The notes: generated by a model not told the origin, from the letters alone. Counted from the stretch's first letter, positions 1-8,099 are shown. The stretch is 64,000 nt of DNA from Clostridium fungisolvens (GCF_014193895.1 NZ_BLZR01000001.1:2480001-2544000), one strand, 5' to 3'. A program made the numbers and translations.

Positions 1-675
1 TAGTCCTATATCACAGCTATCAGGAATAGCTCCTTCTGCCTTTAATTTATTAAATTCTCTTACAGCTAAACAGTGTGCCAACGTAATATGATATTGTACA
101 GTCATACCTTTTTTGTGATTTACTTCATATGGATACCAAGCTCCATTCATGTACATTTGCATTGGAACAACTATTGGTTCATTGAATGTGAACCAATGCT
201 TAACCTTTGAACCAAATTCTTTAAATGCTAGTGTTGCAAAATTTGAATACGCCTCTACCACTTCCCTGTTTAACCATCCACCTCTATCTTCAAGATACTG
301 AGGTAAATCGAAATGGTGTAAGTTCATAAATACATCAATACCATTTTCTATTGAACAATCTATAACCTTATGGTAAAATTCCACGCCTTTTGGATTCAAA
401 CTTCCATCTTTATCAAGAAGCCTTGACCATTGAATGGATGTTCTATATGATTTAAAATTCAAACTCTTTAATATCTTTATATCTTCTTCATATTTATTGT
501 AGAAATCATTACCTACATAAGAACCTACATTATTGTGGAATGCATTAATTTCTAAGTCAGACCAATGATCCCAAACTGATGGTAATTTTCCATCTTTATT
601 ATGTGCTCCTTCTGTTTGTGGACCTGACATAGCTGCTCCGAAAAAGAAATCCTTTGGTAGTTTATAATTTGCCAT
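1..675 (-). CDS. Glycoside hydrolase family 1 beta-glycosidase (N-terminal part)
   Basis: The gene runs off the left edge of the window, so only its first 225 codons are present. It starts at the ATG ending at 675, preceded by a GGAGAGAGG ribosome binding site. The opening KDFFFGAA followed by EGA and the TFNEP motif with Glu166 (the family's acid/base catalyst) identify a GH1 enzyme. GH1 enzymes hydrolyse beta-glucosides or 6-phospho-beta-glucosides in the cytoplasm. A divergent GntR/UTRA regulator gene and a likely operator at 781-792 suggest induction by an imported sugar, so a 6-phospho-beta-glucosidase is plausible. The C-terminal nucleophile and the phosphate-binding residues that would decide this lie outside the window. 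Confidence 0.9.
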   Translation of the reverse strand, partial: MANYKLPKDFFFGAAMSGPQTEGAHNKDGKLPSVWDHWSDLEINAFHNNVGSYVGNDFYNKYEEDIKILKSLNFKSYRTSIQWSRLLDKDGSLNPKGVEFYHKVIDCSIENGIDVFMNLHHFDLPQYLEDRGGWLNREVVEAYSNFATLAFKEFGSKVKHWFTFNEPIVVPMQMYMNGAWYPYEVNHKKGMTVQYHITLAHCLAVREFNKLKAEGAIPDSCDIGL

Positions 676-780
676 ATTAAATCTGCACCTCTCTCCTCAA
701 CCTTCATACATATGTTTATTAATTAAATGTTCAAAATGTCCTAAGTTCATTTTATCAACTGATATTATTCTCTTGATTAG

Positions 781-792
781 TTGTCTATACAA
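781..792. promoter_or_regulatory. Probable GntR-family operator
   Basis: The 12-bp near-palindrome TTGTCTATACAA has a single mismatch to perfect symmetry. It lies between the GH1 gene and the divergent GntR/UTRA regulator. TreR-like and other UTRA regulators of sugar phosphate genes bind sites of the TTGTATATACAA type. It therefore probably controls the GH1 gene; assignment to the neighbouring regulator is inference. Confidence 0.5.
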
Positions 793-896
793 GAATTTTT
801 TTCTTTAAGTTTAAATTATGTTATAATTTATTTATTAATATAATCATACTCAGTACGTTGACTTTATTTAACAATATCCAGCATAGCAACTAAATA

Positions 897-988
897 GTTC
901 CTATATTGAAACTTTATTTATACTTGTACGTAAGTCTCGGTTTATGGAGATTTTGAGACATGTATAAATTAATAGTTGAGCTAGGAAC
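897..988 (+). repeat. Palindromic repeat family A, copy A1
   Basis: An approximately 92-bp imperfect palindrome that opens with GTTCCTATATTG and closes with GAGCTAGGAAC. Internal arms TTTATACTTGT and CATGTATAAATTAA also pair. The inner hairpin here is GTCTC/GAGAC instead of the CGAAAATCC/GGATTTTCG pairing of copy A3. It lies just upstream of the GntR gene. Other copies are at 14033, 31418, 62877 and 62979. Confidence 0.75.
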
Positions 989-1029
989 TCTATAATTACA
1001 TTAGATAAACATAGACTAGGGGGATTAGC

Positions 1030-1719
1030 TTGAAAAGTAAGGAAATTATTGATGACTTAATTAGTAAGATTATATCAGGTGAAATGCCTGCTTCTTCTAA
1101 AATTCCTTCTGAAACACAATTATCAATTAAATACGACTGCAATAGACATACGATTAGGAAGGTTATTGATCATCTTATTGAAAGAAATTATCTAACCAAA
1201 AATTCTAGTGGACTCACTTACGTTATGGATTTCACAGCATATGATAATAACAATCTTTTTATAACTTCATTGTCTGATCATCATATAGCTAAAAATATAA
1301 AATCTGATGTACACAAATTTGAACTAGTTACAGCTCCTGATGATATTTGTGAGCATCTTAATATAGAAAGTGGCTCTAAAGCTTGGTATATTATAAGGGT
1401 TCGTTATGTTAATTCTAATTTACATCATTTAGAAGAAATTTATATGCCATATTCAATCTTTTCTAATCTTACAGTAAAAGATTGTGAGTCAAGCCTACTA
1501 ACTTACATAGAATCTCAGTATGACTTTAGAATAAGTCATAGTATAAGAAATATTAGTTGTGTAAAACTGAATAATGAGGAGAATAGTCTGTTAGATCTTC
1601 CAAAAGATACTTTAGTTATGCAAGTTACCAACACAGGCTACTTAACTAATGGACGAGTATATGAATACTCTTTAACAAAAACAAGAGAAAATAGACTTAC
1701 CTATTATTGTCGAAGATAA
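1030..1719 (+). CDS. GntR family transcriptional regulator with UTRA domain
   Basis: The 229-residue protein has an N-terminal winged helix (about residues 1-65, containing the IPSETQLS and HTIRKVIDHL stretches typical of GntR) and a C-terminal UTRA effector-binding domain (about 80-225). Such proteins usually repress sugar utilisation genes and are released by a phosphorylated sugar. It starts with TTG at 1030, supported by AGGGGG seven bases upstream. It is divergent from the GH1 gene, which is the most likely target through the site at 781-792. Repeat A1 sits in its promoter region. The effector cannot be told from sequence. Confidence 0.85.
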   Translation: MKSKEIIDDLISKIISGEMPASSKIPSETQLSIKYDCNRHTIRKVIDHLIERNYLTKNSSGLTYVMDFTAYDNNNLFITSLSDHHIAKNIKSDVHKFELVTAPDDICEHLNIESGSKAWYIIRVRYVNSNLHHLEEIYMPYSIFSNLTVKDCESSLLTYIESQYDFRISHSIRNISCVKLNNEENSLLDLPKDTLVMQVTNTGYLTNGRVYEYSLTKTRENRLTYYCRR

Positions 1720-1789
1720 GTTATTTAGCATAAAAAAACTTATTATTAATATTTTTTCTCATATATGAAATTAAGGCTTATACGCAAAG

Positions 1790-1822
1790 AATCGCAAATG
1801 CAATTCACATTTGCGATTTTTT
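1790..1822. terminator. Bidirectional terminator
   Basis: Eleven-base inverted repeat AATCGCAAATG/CATTTGCGATT with a 7-nt loop and a T-run. It lies between the convergent GntR gene and the secreted protein gene. Confidence 0.85.
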
Positions 1823-1830
1823 ATTTTTAA

Positions 1831-2337
1831 TTAATATTTTCCTGCAAACATACTCGCGCCATTATCACCATTATATGGTTGAGCACCTTCCACTGTAACA
1901 TGATATATTACAAGTTTGTACTGCTCCCCTTTAGGGATATTATTTTTAAATGTAAGTATATATACACTTCCTAGTCCATTCTTGGACTCTATTTTAACTA
2001 TATCTCTTGTAAGAGAATTATTTTTATCAACTTCGCAATTTTGCCCAACAGTGGCTATTCCTTCTGGCTCTTCATTTTTTAAATCTTTTATCCAATAATT
2101 TGTAGGTTGTTCGGCCAAATTTTTATCTACATCTCTATCGTATGTTATCTTGATTTGATTAGCTGAAATTTGTTCAGACTTTAATAATCTTGGAATTGAA
2201 TTTTGATCATAAGTCTGAAAAGTTGAGCGTATTGTTGGGTTTTCCTCTGTAGGTCTAGCGCTTACATCATCATGGAAGCAAGGCTGAGTGATCATAAGTG
2301 TACAGAAAATTAGAAAACTACTAATAAACTTCTTCAT
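1831..2337 (-). CDS. Secreted protein with possible Ig-like fold
   Basis: A 168-residue protein with a clear signal peptide (Lys-Lys, then a hydrophobic stretch about residues 4-20) and no later membrane segment, so it is probably exported. The mature part contains a QIKITYDRDVD stretch followed by alternating short strands. That resembles bacterial Ig-like (SbsA-type) domains, which often begin with a similar phrase. No catalytic motif is visible. The start at 2337 has a GGAGGG site just upstream. It is monocistronic and faces the GntR gene across a shared terminator. Function unknown. Confidence 0.6.
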   Translation of the reverse strand: MKKFISSFLIFCTLMITQPCFHDDVSARPTEENPTIRSTFQTYDQNSIPRLLKSEQISANQIKITYDRDVDKNLAEQPTNYWIKDLKNEEPEGIATVGQNCEVDKNNSLTRDIVKIESKNGLGSVYILTFKNNIPKGEQYKLVIYHVTVEGAQPYNGDNGASMFAGKY

Positions 2338-2444
2338 GTTTCCCTCCTATTATATCCAATTCTTATAGCCTAGAGTTATATTTCCCAAAAAACTTAAACT
2401 TATTACTTTTTTAACTATTTTCCTTGATTTATAAAATTAGGCTG

Positions 2445-2490
2445 TTAAGGACGGTGTTAAAATTAAGTGATTATCCATCCGATGTTTAAC
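2445..2490 (+). repeat. Interspersed repeat family C, copy C1
   Basis: The segment GTTAAGGACGGTGTTAAAA followed by TTAAGTGATTATCCATCC matches copies at 19213-19263 and, inverted, 50811-50852. The shared consensus is roughly GTTAARGYAC, GTGTT, AAATTAAGTGATTA, CCATC. It is non-coding and of unknown nature. Confidence 0.55.
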
Positions 2491-2672
2491 CACCAAATTT
2501 CAATAACATTCTTAAACACTTCACCTGGGACAAAATGATTCAATCTAGTAATCTAGAGCCAGTTGCTTTTGATAAAACTAATACTCCTATATACAAATAT
2601 CAATTTAATCCTAAAAATCCATCTGAAATTCATTCAGATGAGTTAAAATGGTATCCTGTTAATAACCAATGA
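2490..2672 (+). pseudogene. Possible gene remnant (C-terminal fragment)
   Basis: An open frame without a supported start codon runs from a stop at 2487-2489 to TGA at 2670-2672. From the internal ATG at 2535 it would give 45 residues. The composition looks protein-like (rich in Asn, Pro, Lys, with Trp and Tyr near the end) and codon use is ordinary, but there is no ribosome binding site and no recognisable family. It follows directly on repeat C1 and is followed by an ATTTCACA/TGTGAAAT hairpin (about 2680-2708). I read it as the tail of a lost gene. Confidence 0.3.
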
Positions 2673-2787
2673 CTTCAGGATTTCACATACTTTTATAACT
2701 GTGAAATTGTAAAGATATAGTTAAGTAAAATATAAACATAACTTATTCAGGAATCGTACTATTTCACATATTTTATAGATAAAAGAA

Positions 2788-2827
2788 AAAGTCCCAGCCC
2801 TCTTAAATTAAGAGAGCTGGGACTTTT
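2788..2827. terminator. Terminator of the carbonic anhydrase gene
   Basis: Strong inverted repeat AAAGTCCCAGC/GCTGGGACTTT with additional CTT/AAG pairing, flanked by A and T runs. It lies immediately downstream of the minus-strand carbonic anhydrase gene. Confidence 0.85.
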
Positions 2828-2844
2828 TTTACTATTATATTGTA

Positions 2845-3408
2845 TTAATATCCGTTCACAACCACATCAAGCTTGCCAGTTTCAGGATCTATAATCAACC
2901 CATGTACTTTTATATCCTTTGGAATTAAAGGATGATTTTTTATTAGTTCAACACTTTCCTTAACTGATTCTTCTACAGAATTAAAGCCGTGAAGCCACTT
3001 CTTTACATCAATGCCCGCATTGCATAAGGTGCTTATTACATCTTTTGAAATGCCTCTTTCCATTGCCTTTTCTAAAGTGCTATCCACATTTAAGTTGCTC
3101 ATCCCGCAACCATGGTGTCCAATTACTAAAACCTCATCAGTTTGAAATTCATATACTGCAACAACAATACTTCTTACTATACTTCCAAATGGATGCATTA
3201 TCGAAGCACCTGCATTTTTAATTAGCTTAACATCACCATTTTTCAGATTAAGCGCCTTAGGAAGAAGTTCTGTAAGCCTGGTATCCATACAAGATAAGAT
3301 TACCAGCTTCTTATTAGGATTTTTAGTTGCTCTGTATTTATCATATTCTTTGTTTTCTACGAATTCCTTATTAAATTCAAGTATTTCTTGTAGTTTACTC
3401 AAAACCAC
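2845..3408 (-). CDS. Beta-class carbonic anhydrase
   Basis: The 187-residue protein has the zinc site of beta-carbonic anhydrases: Cys40 in SCMDTRL with the Asp42-Arg44 dyad, then His98 and Cys101 in GHHGCGM. It interconverts CO2 and bicarbonate in the cytoplasm, supplying carboxylations and pH balance. Length is normal for the short clade of the family. The frame opens with GTG at 3408, but a GGGGGT box lies so close that the in-frame TTG at 3402 may be the true start. It is a single gene between two terminator-like hairpins. Confidence 0.92.
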   Translation of the reverse strand: MVLSKLQEILEFNKEFVENKEYDKYRATKNPNKKLVILSCMDTRLTELLPKALNLKNGDVKLIKNAGASIMHPFGSIVRSIVVAVYEFQTDEVLVIGHHGCGMSNLNVDSTLEKAMERGISKDVISTLCNAGIDVKKWLHGFNSVEESVKESVELIKNHPLIPKDIKVHGLIIDPETGKLDVVVNGY

Positions 3409-3571
3409 ACCCCCAAGTCTTAAAAATCAATTAGCTAATTATAACATAAATACTATACTCATATCCAATAAGGAATTTTATTTGTATAATATTTATTATT
3501 CTCCACTACTTTATCTTACGAAACAATTATATTCTAATAGGTTAAGTTTTAAAATCCACAAGTTTTTTTAC

Positions 3572-4222
3572 TTATTTTAATATTAACCTTGCCATTATTG
3601 TGATAACACCAAAACCATTAACTAGCAAATTACAAATAAAATGCGCAGTCATCGGAACATATATATTTTTAGTTTTTATATAAGATAAAGTAAGCGGAAC
3701 TGCCCAAATCGCTGCTGTTAATAATCCTAATGGCTTTAATGAATGCTCCAATGCAAACAATAATACTCCTAAAATAGAGGATATAATTAAAAGTTTTCTA
3801 TTCTCAAAGTTCACTATTGCTTTCCTATAAAAAGCCTCTTCTGCTATAGGAGGAAGAAGAATTGTTGTACATATAAAAGCTAATAATGATGGAATATTGG
3901 TTACCCTAAACACTCCCATTCCATCATCAACATTTGGAAACAACAATGAAACTACTATTCCTACTCCAAATGCTAATGCCAGTGATATTGCCGTTCCTAA
4001 TACCTGAATCCAAAAGCTTTTCCCACTTTTCCACTGTTCAAATAACTTTTTAAAACTTATATAGCCTATGAACATAAAATAAACTGCTAAGACAAAATAA
4101 AAAATCAAATCACAATACACCCTATTTTCTTTAGTAAATCCAGCACTAACAAATAAGTAAATGACCTGCCATATGATAGGAGCTACTAAAAATTTTATTT
4201 GTGTTCTTGTCTCTTTTGACAA
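3572..4222 (-). CDS. CPBP family intramembrane metalloprotease
   Basis: A 216-residue multi-spanning membrane protein with the CPBP (CAAX protease / bacteriocin-processing, Abi) signatures. These are an EEAFYR motif, then ALEHS, then AHFICN near the C terminus, giving the glutamates and histidines of the active site. Relatives process prenylated proteins or peptides, or act in bacteriocin self-immunity. The start is TTG at 4222 with an AGGGGGA site upstream. It is a single gene with no bacteriocin gene next to it, so the substrate is unknown. Confidence 0.85.
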   Translation of the reverse strand: MSKETRTQIKFLVAPIIWQVIYLFVSAGFTKENRVYCDLIFYFVLAVYFMFIGYISFKKLFEQWKSGKSFWIQVLGTAISLALAFGVGIVVSLLFPNVDDGMGVFRVTNIPSLLAFICTTILLPPIAEEAFYRKAIVNFENRKLLIISSILGVLLFALEHSLKPLGLLTAAIWAVPLTLSYIKTKNIYVPMTAHFICNLLVNGFGVITIMARLILK

Positions 4223-4696
4223 TTCTTGAATCCCCCTTTTTAATTATATATTACCAATTTTCTTTGCATACTTTTGCTGCTTTTAATATCTTCTTCACCT
4301 TTTAACTCCATCTAAATATTAAGCTGATTTTATTTACTAAACTCTTTCTAAATAATATTCTTTATTTTAGTAATATATATCTTTGTATGGGAATTTTAAC
4401 AAAATGTCTTATTAAATGATATTTCATTTTATCATCAAAATTTGAAAAACTTTTTATTACATGTACATTGCTATGAAGTTTTTGTTGCATATAAGCCTGT
4501 ATTAAAAAATGTTGGCAAACAAGCTTAATCCCACCAACATTTTTTTAATACATCTTTATAGCTTTTTTATAAACATATTCCAGACCGAACCGGAATCTAT
4601 TTTATCTCCTTTTAACCATAAAAATTATTTATGTCTATAATAATATCTATTGTTGTAGCAGTGCATCTCAAATTTACTTCTAAATACTTACAATCA
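4223..4696. other. Intergenic region
   Basis: This 474-bp AT-rich gap holds the hairpin at 4508-4547 and presumably the promoter of the CPBP gene. I see no further gene or repeat in it. Confidence 0.5.
4508..4547 (-). terminator. Terminator-like hairpin
   Basis: AATGTTGG pairs with CCAACATT across an 18-nt loop, with A and T runs outside, so it could act in both directions. It is the probable end of the thioesterase transcript. Confidence 0.65.
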
Positions 4697-5137
4697 CTAC
4701 TTAAACGCAACATACTGACCTTCATATTCAGCCAGTAATTTAGAGACATTACTGCACGTAACCTTAAGACTTAATCTGCCTTTTTTATGTTTTCTATACA
4801 TTTCGAAAAACTTATTTCTGTCTTTTTCCTCTAAAAGCTCACACTCAGCAATGAAATCACAATCGATTGGAGCTAAATATTCTATATTACTTTTTCTGAT
4901 AACAATATGCGCTTCTGGATCCACTTCCTTTATATTGATAAACACCATGGCCCAACCGCAAACAGTCATCAAAGAATTTATACTTCCGCCAAAAGCTGTG
5001 TGCTTGTGATTTATATTTGGTTCAAGTTTTGCAGCAACTTTTACTTTATTTTTCGTGAATTCAACTATAGTAAATCCCATCTTTTCAGTGATTGGAATAT
5101 GATCATATAAAAATTGTTCAAATTCGTGTTTTTCCAT
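4697..5137 (-). CDS. YiiD-type putative thioesterase
   Basis: A protein of about 146 residues resembling the C-terminal thioesterase domain of YiiD (hotdog fold). It has an HTAFGGSINSLMT segment, the position where the family has a conserved His and GG followed by a long helix. Members are presumed acyl-CoA or acyl-ACP thioesterases. The open frame extends to an ATG at 5149, but GGAGG lies inside those extra codons at the right distance from the ATG at 5137, so I prefer the shorter form. It follows a small membrane protein gene with almost no gap and is probably co-transcribed with it. Confidence 0.75.
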   Translation of the reverse strand: MEKHEFEQFLYDHIPITEKMGFTIVEFTKNKVKVAAKLEPNINHKHTAFGGSINSLMTVCGWAMVFINIKEVDPEAHIVIRKSNIEYLAPIDCDFIAECELLEEKDRNKFFEMYRKHKKGRLSLKVTCSNVSKLLAEYEGQYVAFK

Positions 5138-5154
5138 AAGTTCCTCCATATCCT

Positions 5155-5304
5155 TTAATGCAAATCTTGTATATTTATCATATCAATCTCTTTTTTCACA
5201 TTGTATTTATCCCTGCAAATAATATAAATTAACACAAATATAATTGTAGGGATATTAGCTAAAATTAGCGATATTATGAGCCCTGATATAACTTCTATTG
5301 GCAT
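5155..5304 (-). CDS. Small single-pass membrane protein
   Basis: A 49-codon frame starts at ATG 5304 and ends with TAA a few bases before the thioesterase start, overlapping its ribosome binding region. The product has one hydrophobic segment (about residues 5-30), then a short Lys/Asp-rich tail of about 19 residues. The tight coupling and the good membrane segment argue that it is real. Its own ribosome binding site is weak (GAGTG). Function unknown; it might modulate or anchor the neighbouring enzyme. Confidence 0.5.
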   Translation of the reverse strand: MPIEVISGLIISLILANIPTIIFVLIYIICRDKYNVKKEIDMINIQDLH

Positions 5305-5755
5305 TTAACATCACACTCAATTTTATTTATTGTAATTTAAATAATAGCTTCAATAATATTAAGCCTACACTTCAACATTATTAAAATCAAGTACTCTCTT
5401 ACAAATAATTCAAATACCATTACTACTGCTTTCATAAATGAAATTCTGCATTTTCATTTTTATATTCTTTCATTTTCATTCAATATTAAAGCTATAAATT
5501 TATTAGAAATATTGTTTCAAAAATAGAAATATATTAGAAATATCTCAAAAAAAATGATACTATAACCATTGTGGTATTTATTTATTATGAAGCTTAATAA
5601 AAAAGAAAATTCAAATAATTTTAGTTTCAGTAAAATATGTTTTAAAATATATATTAAATAATCTTATATATATTTCCTTTTTATAAAGTAAATTTACTTA
5701 TAAATAAACATGAAAGTATAAAAAAATCAACGTTATTTTGGATAAGAGGGGTACT
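5305..5755. other. Intergenic region between divergent genes
   Basis: A very AT-rich divergent promoter region of about 450 bp. I see no convincing hairpin, repeat family member or gene. Confidence 0.4.
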
Positions 5756-6682
5756 ATGGATATAAATGTTGTTATTAATCAAATGCTACAGTTATTTATT
5801 ATTTTAGGTCTGGGCTATTTTTTAAATAAGATAAAAATCTTCGATGACACTTTGAATCAAAAACTAAATAAGTTACTACTCAATGTTACAACACCTGCTT
5901 TGGTGTTGGCATCTGTAAGTTCAATTAAACAAAGCAATAATACTAAAGAAGCTCTGTTTGTATTTTTAGTCGCTATAATCATTTTCACTTTATTACCATT
6001 GTTAAGTTATATGCTAGTTAGAATCATTAGGATTCCAAGACATCAGCGAGGAATTTATATGTTTATGACAGTTTTCTCTAACATAGGCTTTATGGGATTC
6101 CCAGTTATGAAAGCAATTTTTGGCAACGAAGCTGTATTTTATACTTCTATCTTCAATATGATTTTCAATATTTGGGTATTTACTTTAGGTATAGTTCTAA
6201 TAAATTATGGCACTAATAATAAAGTTAATTTAAGCTTCAAAAGCCTTTTATCTCCTGGAATAATATCATCATTACTTGCTATAGCTATTTACTTTTTAAG
6301 AATACCTGTACATCCTGTATTAAAATCTACTTTTGATATGGTTGGTAATATAACTACCCCAGTAGCGATGATGCTTATTGGTTCTACTTTAGCTAATTTA
6401 AACATTAAAGAAGTTTTTACAGAACTTAGAATTTATCCTTACACAATAATCAAACAGATTTTGATTCCTTTTATCGCATACCCACTTTTAAAATATTTTA
6501 TAACAAGTCCATTAGTTTTAGGTGTTGCTTTAATTAACTTAGCTATGCCTGTTGGTAATAGTGCCGTATTGTTCGCAAATCAGTATGATGGCGATGTAGA
6601 ACTGGCTGCAAAATCTGTTTTTATTACTACTTTGATTTCTGTATTTACAATTCCACTGATTGTAGCTTTATTCTTAACTTAA
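5756..6682 (+). CDS. AEC family transporter (auxin efflux carrier-like permease)
   Basis: A 308-residue hydrophobic protein with about ten membrane segments in two five-helix halves, typical of the AEC family. The family exports or imports organic acids such as malate or malonate. The TTPALVLAS stretch and a later MPVGNSAVLFANQY motif in the last third fit the family. An in-frame TTG lies at 5738, but AGAGGGG sits upstream of the ATG at 5756, which I take as the start. It is a single gene with its own terminator at 6711. The substrate cannot be assigned from sequence. Confidence 0.85.
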   Translation: MDINVVINQMLQLFIILGLGYFLNKIKIFDDTLNQKLNKLLLNVTTPALVLASVSSIKQSNNTKEALFVFLVAIIIFTLLPLLSYMLVRIIRIPRHQRGIYMFMTVFSNIGFMGFPVMKAIFGNEAVFYTSIFNMIFNIWVFTLGIVLINYGTNNKVNLSFKSLLSPGIISSLLAIAIYFLRIPVHPVLKSTFDMVGNITTPVAMMLIGSTLANLNIKEVFTELRIYPYTIIKQILIPFIAYPLLKYFITSPLVLGVALINLAMPVGNSAVLFANQYDGDVELAAKSVFITTLISVFTIPLIVALFLT

Positions 6683-6710
6683 TATATATTTCAAACATAA
6701 AAATAAAACT

Positions 6711-6768
6711 TAAGCTTATCCGATAATTCTTTAAATGTAGAATTACGAATAAGCTTAATTTATTTTAA
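6711..6768 (+). terminator. Terminator of the AEC transporter gene
   Basis: TAAGCTTAT and ATAAGCTTA form the base of a long hairpin, with AATTCT/AGAATT inside and ATTTATTTT after it. Confidence 0.75.
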
Positions 6769-6882
6769 ATAATTCTTACATTTTTAACTCTATTCTTATT
6801 ATCGAAACATTTAACTAATAAAACCGAACATTAACTCACTATATTAAATATAATAAATTATAGCATTTTTTAGGGAGAACTT

Positions 6883-7311
6883 ATGGAAAATAATTTTTCT
6901 GTGCGTCGTGCCGGAAATGATAAACTAGATTTAGCATTAATACAAAAAGAGAAATCTGCATCACTTATTGTTATATTAGCATATATAATCCTTATTACTT
7001 CAGCAAATAAAGAAAGAGAAATCATACTAAAAAAACAAAGAGGAATAAGTACTTCCAATGACCTAGAGCCAACGCAACTTGTAGTACTTTCAAGCAGTTT
7101 AACTTTAATAGGCAATATTTTTCTAGGCGAAATAGCTTTTGTTAGACTTAGAGAACTACAAAAGAATATCCAATCTGGAGAAAGTAATTTTTCATTAACG
7201 CCTAATCTAAATATAACTACAGGATTTATGTTTTCTATTATAGGAAGTATATTCAAGACTGTAGGTGTTATACAAAGAGCAAATGAACAGGCACAAACGA
7301 CTATCCTATAG
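6883..7311 (+). CDS. Uncharacterised membrane protein
   Basis: A 142-residue protein starting at ATG 6883 with TTAGGGAGA upstream. It has a charged N terminus, a membrane segment about residues 27-42, a polar loop with REIILKKQRG, a second segment about 66-84 and a third hydrophobic stretch near 110-128. No family is recognised. A long frame exists on the opposite strand (6870-7331) but lacks a ribosome binding site. It lies just upstream of the hflX leader, about 120 bp before that promoter. Confidence 0.6.
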   Translation: MENNFSVRRAGNDKLDLALIQKEKSASLIVILAYIILITSANKEREIILKKQRGISTSNDLEPTQLVVLSSSLTLIGNIFLGEIAFVRLRELQKNIQSGESNFSLTPNLNITTGFMFSIIGSIFKTVGVIQRANEQAQTTIL

Positions 7312-7432
7312 CTTAGTTCAACCTTTTCCAATTCATATTATGAACATAGACCTTCTAATACATTCTTCCACAAATCTAATAGACTTAACTTCAATAAAGT
7401 TCAACTATTATACTTTAAATTCCAAAAAGTTA

Positions 7433-7461
7433 TTTACTTTTAGCAATATATGATTTACAAT
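7433..7461 (+). promoter_or_regulatory. Promoter of the hflX leader transcript
   Basis: TTTACT (7433-7438), a 17-bp spacer and TACAAT (7456-7461) make a good housekeeping promoter. Transcription would begin near 7468, only about 25 nt before the first leader ORF and about 630 nt before hflX. Confidence 0.6.
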
Positions 7462-7484
7462 GAAGTTACCAAATGTATGAAAGG

Positions 7485-7549
7485 AGACTGTAAAATGTTA
7501 ATTTTAAAGCTAAGATTAAATGAAAACCTAATATTAAAATATACAGTCT
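7485..7549 (+). promoter_or_regulatory. Stem that could mask the ribosome binding site of the first leader peptide
   Basis: AGACTGTA at 7485-7492 overlaps the 3' end of the AAAGGAG site and is perfectly complementary to TACAGTCT at 7542-7549, near the end of the leader ORF. Ribosome position on the ORF would decide whether this helix forms. Confidence 0.5.
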
Positions 7550-7560
7550 GCTGTCAGTAA
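7495..7560 (+). CDS. Leader peptide 1 of hflX (21 residues)
   Basis: ATG at 7495 is preceded by an excellent AAAGGAG site and the frame ends with TAA at 7558-7560. The 21-residue product begins MLILKLRLNE and contains Lys-Leu-Arg at residues 5-7. This is a basic-X-basic pattern like those at which macrolides arrest translation of Erm leader peptides. It lies at the very start of the transcript and before three terminator hairpins, the usual place for an attenuation peptide. The role is inferred from position and motif. Confidence 0.6.
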   Translation: MLILKLRLNENLILKYTVCCQ

Positions 7561-7612
7561 TTAAAAATATTATCTATCCCATAAATATTTTTGATATTTA
7601 ATACGAATCTTT

Positions 7613-7645
7613 TGACCGCGGACTTCATATCTGCGGTTTTATTAT
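7613..7645 (+). terminator. hflX leader terminator 1
   Basis: ACCGCGG pairs with CTGCGGT, followed by TTTATTATATT. It is the first of three candidate attenuators between the leader peptide and hflX. Confidence 0.65.
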
Positions 7646-7730
7646 ATTGTATTACTAAAGTTATAAAATATCTTGCTTATATGCATGAGCAATTAAATTA
7701 TTGAGCTTTGGTATAATAAATCATTGATGA

Positions 7731-7760
7731 TACCGCAGAGAAAATCTGTGGTTTTTTATT
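7731..7760 (+). terminator. hflX leader terminator 2
   Basis: ACCGCAGA pairs with TCTGTGGT across a 5-nt loop, followed directly by a six-T run. This is the most canonical of the three. Confidence 0.8.
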
Positions 7761-7773
7761 TTGCTAATATTAT

Positions 7774-7822
7774 AGCCGCAGTGCAATGCTCTAACAGTTA
7801 GGGTTCATTGTTTTGCGGCTTT
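7774..7822 (+). terminator. hflX leader terminator 3
   Basis: GCCGCA and TGCGGC close a hairpin with an inner CAATG/CATTG helix, followed by TTTTATTTA. The ACCGC/GCCGC base is shared with the two preceding hairpins. Confidence 0.65.
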
Positions 7823-7944
7823 TATTTATGTATAGTACTTTCTTTAAGACACTTATTGATGTGGCGAAATTAATTTTATTGACTAATGTCACTCATAAAC
7901 CTTATGAAATAATAATATTGAAAAGTTCCTAGGAGGAGTTAGAA

Positions 7945-7962
7945 ATGAGCTTAATCAGGTAA
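7945..7962 (+). CDS. Leader mini-ORF 2 of hflX (MSLIR)
   Basis: AGGAGGAG six bases before ATG 7945 gives a five-residue peptide ending in TAA. The ribosome binding site is too good to be chance alone, yet the frame is far too short for a normal protein. It lies between terminator 3 and mini-ORF 3. Confidence 0.4.
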   Translation: MSLIR

Positions 7963-8008
7963 ATTGCCAACAAAACTCGAAGTTAAAATTGTGATCAGGA
8001 GGCAAAAA

Positions 8009-8032
8009 ATGAGGTTACGACTTTCAAAGTAG
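8009..8032 (+). CDS. Leader mini-ORF 3 of hflX (MRLRLSK)
   Basis: AGGAGG at 7997-8002 precedes ATG 8009 by the ideal distance and the frame ends with TAG. The seven-residue peptide starts with MRLR, the same four residues that form the arrest core of the macrolide-sensing ErmD leader peptide. It ends about 70 nt before hflX, with an ATGAATAT/ATATTCAT hairpin (8058-8077) in between. I infer a role in drug-dependent control. Confidence 0.55.
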   Translation: MRLRLSK

Positions 8033-8099
8033 TTCATCTTTTAATACAAATTAATAAATGAATATAAGCATATTCATTATCTTGATTGGAGGAAATTAT

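Noticed and set aside
6870..7331. 153-codon frame on the minus strand opposite the unknown membrane protein
   Set aside because: It mirrors the plus-strand gene, which has a strong ribosome binding site; the minus frame has none.
7265..7453. 62-codon plus frame overlapping the end of the membrane protein gene
   Set aside because: No ribosome binding site, and the frame runs into the hflX leader promoter.
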